From Deltaproteobacteria bacterium (GTDB lineage: Bacteria > Desulfobacterota > Binatia > Bin18): a stretch of 10,143 nucleotides of DNA. The stretch lies in the NCBI GenBank assembly GCA_016200595.1, contig JACQEL010000770.1, positions 1 through 10,143 on the forward strand, read 5' to 3'. Numbering within the stretch: the stretch's first letter is position 1; every line of letters starts with the position of its first letter. The position numbers and the translations under genes were made by a program. A model generated the notes under the pieces. That model made no database searches. It was given only the letters and a program-made list of their open reading frames with translations, and was not told the origin of the DNA. Positions 6,404 to 10,143 of the stretch are shown piece by piece.

Positions 6404-7887
6404 GGGGCGGTTTTTTCCACAAAAATAGGGTTCGAGACGAGCCAGTGAGGTGTGGGTCCGCGCACTTCCACCCGGTAGTAGCCTCGTCCCTCTCTAAGAG
6501 AATCGTCAGAATAAGTGAAATCTTGAGGGGTGAGGCCTGACAAGGTGGCGAGCACTTCTCCCGAGCGAATTAAAGTGAGGGAGAACTGCAGGGCGCTCTG
6601 AGATTCGCTCTCGAGGCGCAGATGCACAAGCGGCGAATCGTGCAGACGGAGAGTTTCGCCCATACGGGCGGGTTCGGCTGCGGTCGGCGTGACCAGGGTA
6701 AAATCCCTCAGGACCAGCGCCTCTGCCTGCTCACGTTGCAAAGCATACATATGCCCCGCGCGCAGCGCTGCCAGAACCGCGGTCGGGGTGGCCTCCTGTA
6801 CGGCAAAGATGGTTTGTACGTGATAGAGTTCCTTGCCTGCCTGGCTATTGCCGTGGAAGGTAATTTCGCCGATACCCCACTGAGGTTGTTCTCTCTCCCC
6901 ACGGCAGTAGGCGAGCAGAAGCTGATCCCACTCTCCTCCGGGCTTGGTCAGCGTACTGTTTTCCTGGTAAATGGCACCGAACCCCGTGTACCCGCTGGTG
7001 TTGGCCAAGGCCTCGGGATGAGGATCGGTTTTCACGGTCACTGTGCCTAAACGGCCAAAAGCATACTGGTGAAAATCCTGGGTTTCTGGCATCGACCAAA
7101 AACTCAGGCCGTGCCTTGCTTGCACATAATCAAGCAATTGCTGGTAGGGGGAGAAGCCTGCGCTTCCCTGATAAGGACTGAAAGAGGGCGTGGTAAAAGG
7201 GAAACGATCAACCAGGAAAAGAACAGCCAGGATGATAAGAGGCCAGCCATACACACCGTAGCTGCCCTTAGCCCGGATGCGGAAATGGCGTAGCTGGATC
7301 TCACGAATCCGGGGTTTGCGGATGAGCCAAAAACCCATGCCCAGGAACAGGAGCGGCCACAGCTGCCCCAGGCTTTGCCGCGTGTAATGATAAAAGCTTG
7401 GATTGCCAATGATGGGCATCTCTACGTAATCCTCTGCTCGTTCCATTCCCACCAGCAAAAGGTTCTTCTGCCCGTCAATTAGAGTGAGGTCGCCCCCCCA
7501 GGGGCTGCCCTGCCAATAGTAAAAGGGGATCGTTTCCACGCCAGGGATGAGGATTAAGTCTGGATTCTTTTGCTGTACCTCTCTAACGGTTTGTAGAAAT
7601 TTTTCAATCCCGGCTCTCTCCACCGACGGCATCGTCACGACTTTTCGCACCAGGCGGCGAAGGGGAAAAGCCCCGTACTCCCAGCGCAGGATATAGTTAT
7701 CGGTGAGCACAATGACACGCAGACCTTGCGCTCGGGCTTTGCCGACGACTTCCTCTAGCGAGTCCTCTCCACTGCTGAAGGTGCTATGGACGTGCATAAC
7801 TCCAGGCAGGAAAAAAGCTTCTCCTGCCAGAGCTGAAGAGGTCCCGAAGAATAAGAGTCCCAGCCACAAACACACGTACCGCATCAT
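6400..7887 (-). CDS. Exported PHP-domain protein with an internal membrane hairpin
   Basis: About 495 aa from ATG 7887. Residues 1-21 look like a signal peptide ending in ALA-G. A PHP (polymerase and histidinol phosphatase) domain starts at once with MHVHSTFSSGEDSLEE (H32, H34), then VIVLTDN (D63, with N64 where the family usually has His) and IPGVE (E118). Two hydrophobic segments, about 175-190 and 213-227, flank a very basic loop (RKPRIREIQLRHFRIRAK). The remaining ~265 residues should return to the periplasm; they include a HGLSFWSMPE stretch where the later PHP metal motif would be expected. PHP domains bind metals and hydrolyse phosphoesters, but several ligands look altered, so activity is doubtful. 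It overlaps both neighbours by ATGA. GTG 7896 is an alternative start. Confidence 0.75.
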   Translation of the reverse strand: MMRYVCLWLGLLFFGTSSALAGEAFFLPGVMHVHSTFSSGEDSLEEVVGKARAQGLRVIVLTDNYILRWEYGAFPLRRLVRKVVTMPSVERAGIEKFLQTVREVQQKNPDLILIPGVETIPFYYWQGSPWGGDLTLIDGQKNLLLVGMERAEDYVEMPIIGNPSFYHYTRQSLGQLWPLLFLGMGFWLIRKPRIREIQLRHFRIRAKGSYGVYGWPLIILAVLFLVDRFPFTTPSFSPYQGSAGFSPYQQLLDYVQARHGLSFWSMPETQDFHQYAFGRLGTVTVKTDPHPEALANTSGYTGFGAIYQENSTLTKPGGEWDQLLLAYCRGEREQPQWGIGEITFHGNSQAGKELYHVQTIFAVQEATPTAVLAALRAGHMYALQREQAEALVLRDFTLVTPTAAEPARMGETLRLHDSPLVHLRLESESQSALQFSLTLIRSGEVLATLSGLTPQDFTYSDDSLREGRGYYRVEVRGPTPHWLVSNPIFVEKTAP

Positions 7888-9032
7888 GTCCGACACGCGA
7901 GCAAATCCTGGTAGAGTTTCTCAATTTTCTCCAACATGACCTCGGCACTGAAAGCTGGGGCCAGATGTTGTCCTTTTGCTCCCATCTGCTCCCTCCGGCT
8001 CTTATCGGTCAGTAGACTGATTATTGCCTGCGCCAGGCGTGGAGGATCTGCCGGAGGGACCAGCAGCCCGTTTTTTCCTTCCTGCACTAAGTCGGGAATT
8101 CCACCTACTGACGAAGCGACCAGCGCCTTGCCCAGCGCCATCGCCTCGACCAGCACTCGGCCCATCCCTTCGTTCAGCGAAGGGAGAACAATCAGGTCGC
8201 AGAGCGCCATTAACGCCGCTGGCTCAGCTTGCCAGCCGGTAAAGGTGACCTGGGTTGCGACCCCAAGCTGTACGGTCTGTTGTTCAAGCCTGGAGCGCAG
8301 TGGACCATCCCCGATAAAGAGAAACCACGCGGTTGGTACCTGTGCTAAAACCAGAGGGATGGCCTCAACCAGATAGCGGTGCCCTTTGATGGCTTCAAAA
8401 CGGCCGACGGTTCCCACCAAAAGAGAGCCAGGCGGTGCAAGGGCCACCGGTTTCAGACTTGAGACTTGGGACTTGGGACTTGAGACTGATTGCAGATCAA
8501 CTCCGCTCGGAATGGTAGTAAATTTCTCTGCTCCGGCGATCTTCCACTCGATATGCTCTGCCTTTTCTCGCTCGGTTAAGGTCACAATCCGGTCGGTCAC
8601 CAGAGCCGTGAGACGCTCCAGCCACACACACAGCCTGGTAGTAAACCACCCAAAATATCCGTAGAAGACATGGCCGTGGGGCGTATGCACGATGACAGGA
8701 ACCCGCGCGCACCAGGCCGCCCAGCGACCGAGGATGCCAGCCTTGGAGGAATGAGTATGGACCACAGTGAAACCGCCACGGCGGATAAATTGCCAGAGTT
8801 GGTAAAAGGCGATCAGGTCTTGGTACGGAGCCAGTTCGCGGAGCAGGGCAGGAACCTCTTTCATCGCAATTTTTTCCCTGAGGGCCACGGCTTCGCGCGG
8901 CAGGCTCACCGTCTTGCCATAGAGCAGGGTCATAGCAAAGCCTCGGCTTTCGAGGCCCGCAACGGTCATCAGCGTATTCGTCGCGGACCCTCCCTGGTCT
9001 AAGCGGGTAATGATGTGCAGAACTTTTATCAC
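7884..9032 (-). CDS. Glycosyltransferase, GT-B fold, family 4 type
   Basis: The 382-aa cytoplasmic enzyme would add a sugar from a nucleotide donor to the growing lipid-linked glycan. The N-terminal Rossmann domain starts VLHIITRLDQGGSATNT and includes HTHSSKAG (92-99) and VHTPHGHVF (115-123). The C-terminal domain has VGTVGRFEAIKGH, FLFIGDGPLR, and the retaining-type EX7E motif (E288 and E296 in NEGMGRVLVEAMA). GTG 9032 overlaps the preceding stop as GTGA and has GAGG and AGGAG upstream. Residues about 182-193 (SVSSPKSQVSSL), in the linker between the two domains, are encoded by a 7-bp tandem repeat and are unlikely to be ancestral family sequence. The donor and linkage cannot be told from sequence. 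Confidence 0.9.
   Translation of the reverse strand: MIKVLHIITRLDQGGSATNTLMTVAGLESRGFAMTLLYGKTVSLPREAVALREKIAMKEVPALLRELAPYQDLIAFYQLWQFIRRGGFTVVHTHSSKAGILGRWAAWCARVPVIVHTPHGHVFYGYFGWFTTRLCVWLERLTALVTDRIVTLTEREKAEHIEWKIAGAEKFTTIPSGVDLQSVSSPKSQVSSLKPVALAPPGSLLVGTVGRFEAIKGHRYLVEAIPLVLAQVPTAWFLFIGDGPLRSRLEQQTVQLGVATQVTFTGWQAEPAALMALCDLIVLPSLNEGMGRVLVEAMALGKALVASSVGGIPDLVQEGKNGLLVPPADPPRLAQAIISLLTDKSRREQMGAKGQHLAPAFSAEVMLEKIEKLYQDLLACRT
8454..8488. repeat. 7-bp tandem repeat (five units) inside the glycosyltransferase gene
   Basis: On the plus strand the units read CAGACTT, GAGACTT, GGGACTT, GGGACTT and GAGACTG. On the coding strand this is a run of (T/C)CAAGTC-like units. It is translated as SVSSPKSQVSSL (residues 182-193) between the two Rossmann domains, and the reading frame stays open. 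Similar heptamer runs occur, from memory, as dispersed intergenic repeats in environmental genomes; here one lies within a gene at a position that tolerates extra residues. Confidence 0.85.
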
Positions 9033-9316
9033 TCCTGGATCAGTTCCTCATTCTTCTTTTTTTGCCCCTTTTTCTGTTTCTCCAGCAAATAGTCGCCACG
9101 CTGAAAGTCTTTAGGTTCATAGTAGGAAGGGTTATACGAGAAAAAATTCCCCAAGAAGGAAGGAAAAAGGATAGCCGTCAACCACGAAAGGGTGAGGAGC
9201 ACTGCCACCGCGGCCACGTATGTCTGCCACGACAGCCGGGGAAGCCCTAAGCTCCTGCGCAGTCTGCTCAATGAGTGAGAGAACATACACCCTTTCTGGA
9301 GAGCCAGACCTTGCAT
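9029..9316 (-). CDS. Small single-pass membrane protein of unknown function
   Basis: A 95-aa product that I do not recognise. It has a basic segment (LSRLRRSLGLPR, 17-28), one hydrophobic segment at about 32-52 (YVAAVAVLLTLSWLTAIL), an aromatic stretch (FSYNPSYYEPKDF, 59-71), and a Lys/Glu-rich tail (KQKKGQKKKNEE). ATG 9316 follows the previous stop by 11 nt, and AGAGAGGAG sits in that gap, so it is the best start. ATG 9286 is an alternative that would remove ten residues. The GTGA overlap with the glycosyltransferase start, and the position inside the operon, argue for a real gene. It could be a small partner of the glycan machinery, but nothing in the sequence proves this. Topology is ambiguous because both flanks are basic. 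Confidence 0.7.
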   Translation of the reverse strand: MQGLALQKGCMFSHSLSRLRRSLGLPRLSWQTYVAAVAVLLTLSWLTAILFPSFLGNFFSYNPSYYEPKDFQRGDYLLEKQKKGQKKKNEELIQE

Positions 9317-9318
9317 CT

Positions 9319-9326
9319 CTCCTCTC
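9319..9326 (-). promoter_or_regulatory. Ribosome binding site of the small membrane protein
   Basis: On the minus strand the purine-rich site GAGAGGAG lies directly between the TAA stop of the nucleotidyltransferase gene (9328-9330) and ATG 9316. It decides the start of the small gene. Confidence 0.65.
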
Positions 9327-9327
9327 T

Positions 9328-10143
9328 TTACGAGCGCCAGAGGCTGCTCCCCTCCCGTACTCCCCGCGCCATGATGTGGCACAAACGCTGAGGATAAAGG
9401 AGCCAGGCAGGAGTAGACGGAGAGACTTCAGCTAATATCTCCTGCCGTGGAAAACCGAACTCGAACAGGTAGCTGAGTTTTCCTATGACCCCGGGAATGG
9501 AGAGCGCGACCATGACCTCCCCAAGCGCTTGCCTCGGGTTCCGACTGATAACCTGTTGCACGAACAGGTGCTCAAGCCGGTTCAAGCGTGAGAGTTCGCG
9601 GAGAGTCTCTGAGGGAATCTGCACTCCCATGAGCGCACGTAACGCCAACAGGGTATACGTGAGGGCGCGTAGAGCGCCTACCGCCTTGGCGTGGTCTATT
9701 GACTCCCCCCATTGCACTTGCCGTAGGGCAAGCCCTAGGTCGATGAACCAGATCAGCCGGGTAAATGAGTGCTTGAGGGCGTGAACGACGAGATGGAGAA
9801 GTTGATGCCGCGGCGAGAGCACCAGTAGCGTAGGGTCTTGTGGGTCGAGAGGTAAGGCCTCTTGCCAGAGAGTTTCCTGGTCGAAGTGAAAAGCCAACGC
9901 TCGTCCTCTGATGCGTCCCGCGCCGATGAGATCAGTATGCAGATCGAAGGCGGCTGCGCCATTGTGGAAGAATGATGAGGAAGGGACGAGCGGGCGGAAG
10001 CCGTGTAGGCGGAGCACTTCCTCGACACCAGGGAGGTCTTCGGCTCTGACCAAAAGGTCTAGATCACCTAAAGGCCGCAACCCCGGCTGCTCACGGTACA
10101 CAGTTTTGATCAAGGCCCCGCCTTTGAGCAGGATCACCTGCAG
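9328..10143 (-). CDS. Nucleotidyltransferase family protein (PF14907-like), 5' end outside the window
   Basis: 271 residues are visible; the N-terminus lies beyond the right edge, as the frame is open to the last base and the first visible motif is normally internal. The stretch ILLKGGALIKTVY followed by RPLGDLDLLV is typical of the uncharacterised nucleotidyltransferase-fold family NTP_transf_5, with the Asp pair of GDLDLL as the expected metal site. Downstream come PRHQLLHLVVHALKH and LIWFIDLGLAL, also family-like, then a helical C-terminal part. Members occur in polysaccharide and in peptide-modification clusters; their substrates are not known to me. It is the most upstream visible gene of the coupled operon, 11 nt before the small membrane protein. 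GTG 10135-10137 is in frame but should not be taken as the start. Confidence 0.8.
   Translation of the reverse strand: MQVILLKGGALIKTVYREQPGLRPLGDLDLLVRAEDLPGVEEVLRLHGFRPLVPSSSFFHNGAAAFDLHTDLIGAGRIRGRALAFHFDQETLWQEALPLDPQDPTLLVLSPRHQLLHLVVHALKHSFTRLIWFIDLGLALRQVQWGESIDHAKAVGALRALTYTLLALRALMGVQIPSETLRELSRLNRLEHLFVQQVISRNPRQALGEVMVALSIPGVIGKLSYLFEFGFPRQEILAEVSPSTPAWLLYPQRLCHIMARGVREGSSLWRS

Noticed and set aside
8454..8488. CRISPR-like repeat
   Set aside because: The units are 7 bp with no spacers, and lie inside a coding frame.

Overview
The window reads as chromosomal DNA of an uncultured, probably Gram-negative bacterium of moderate GC content. All ten genes I can support lie on the minus strand, so transcription runs from right to left. 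A predicted lipoprotein, a membrane ETF-quinone-oxidoreductase-like protein and an envelope polysaccharide operon suit a deltaproteobacterial-type lineage (Desulfobacterota, Binatota or Tectomicrobia-like). This is a guess from gene style and from the dispersed repeats seen here; no marker gene is present.

Right and middle part (10143 down to 2835): eight tightly coupled genes form the tail of a cell-surface glycan operon. In transcription order they are a nucleotidyltransferase-fold protein cut by the right edge, a 95-aa single-pass membrane protein of unknown function, a family-4-type glycosyltransferase, an exported PHP-domain protein interrupted by a membrane hairpin, a WbqC-like protein, a PIG-L/LmbE deacetylase, a DegT/DnrJ/EryC1/StrS sugar aminotransferase, and a WecA/MraY-type polyprenyl-phosphate sugar-phosphate transferase. 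Most junctions are GTGA, ATGA or TAATG overlaps, and the other two gaps are 11 and 13 nt. This implies one transcript with coupled translation. The likely job is to start a lipid-linked oligosaccharide (WecA-like), make and modify an amino sugar (DegT, LmbE, perhaps WbqC), and add sugars (glycosyltransferase). The PHP, nucleotidyltransferase and small membrane proteins have no assigned role.

Intergenic region 2595-2834: it contains a 72-bp multi-armed inverted repeat that can fold as a cruciform or three-way junction. Next to it is a possible promoter/operator region for the next gene.

Left part (2594 down to 1): a 697-aa membrane Fe-S oxidoreductase combines an NarI-like cytochrome b domain, two [4Fe-4S] motifs and two CCG (HdrD-like) domains. 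It resembles ETF:(methyl)menaquinone oxidoreductases and so belongs to energy metabolism rather than to the glycan operon. After it come a REP-like nested inverted repeat (367-483) and the 5' part of a DUF192 lipoprotein gene that runs off the left edge. The hydrophobic core of its signal peptide is encoded by a 16-bp purine/pyrimidine tandem repeat.

No tRNA, rRNA, transposase, CRISPR array or phage gene was seen. The only mobile-like DNA is short repeats: the two folded intergenic elements, the 16-bp tandem repeat, and a 7-bp tandem repeat inside the glycosyltransferase gene.
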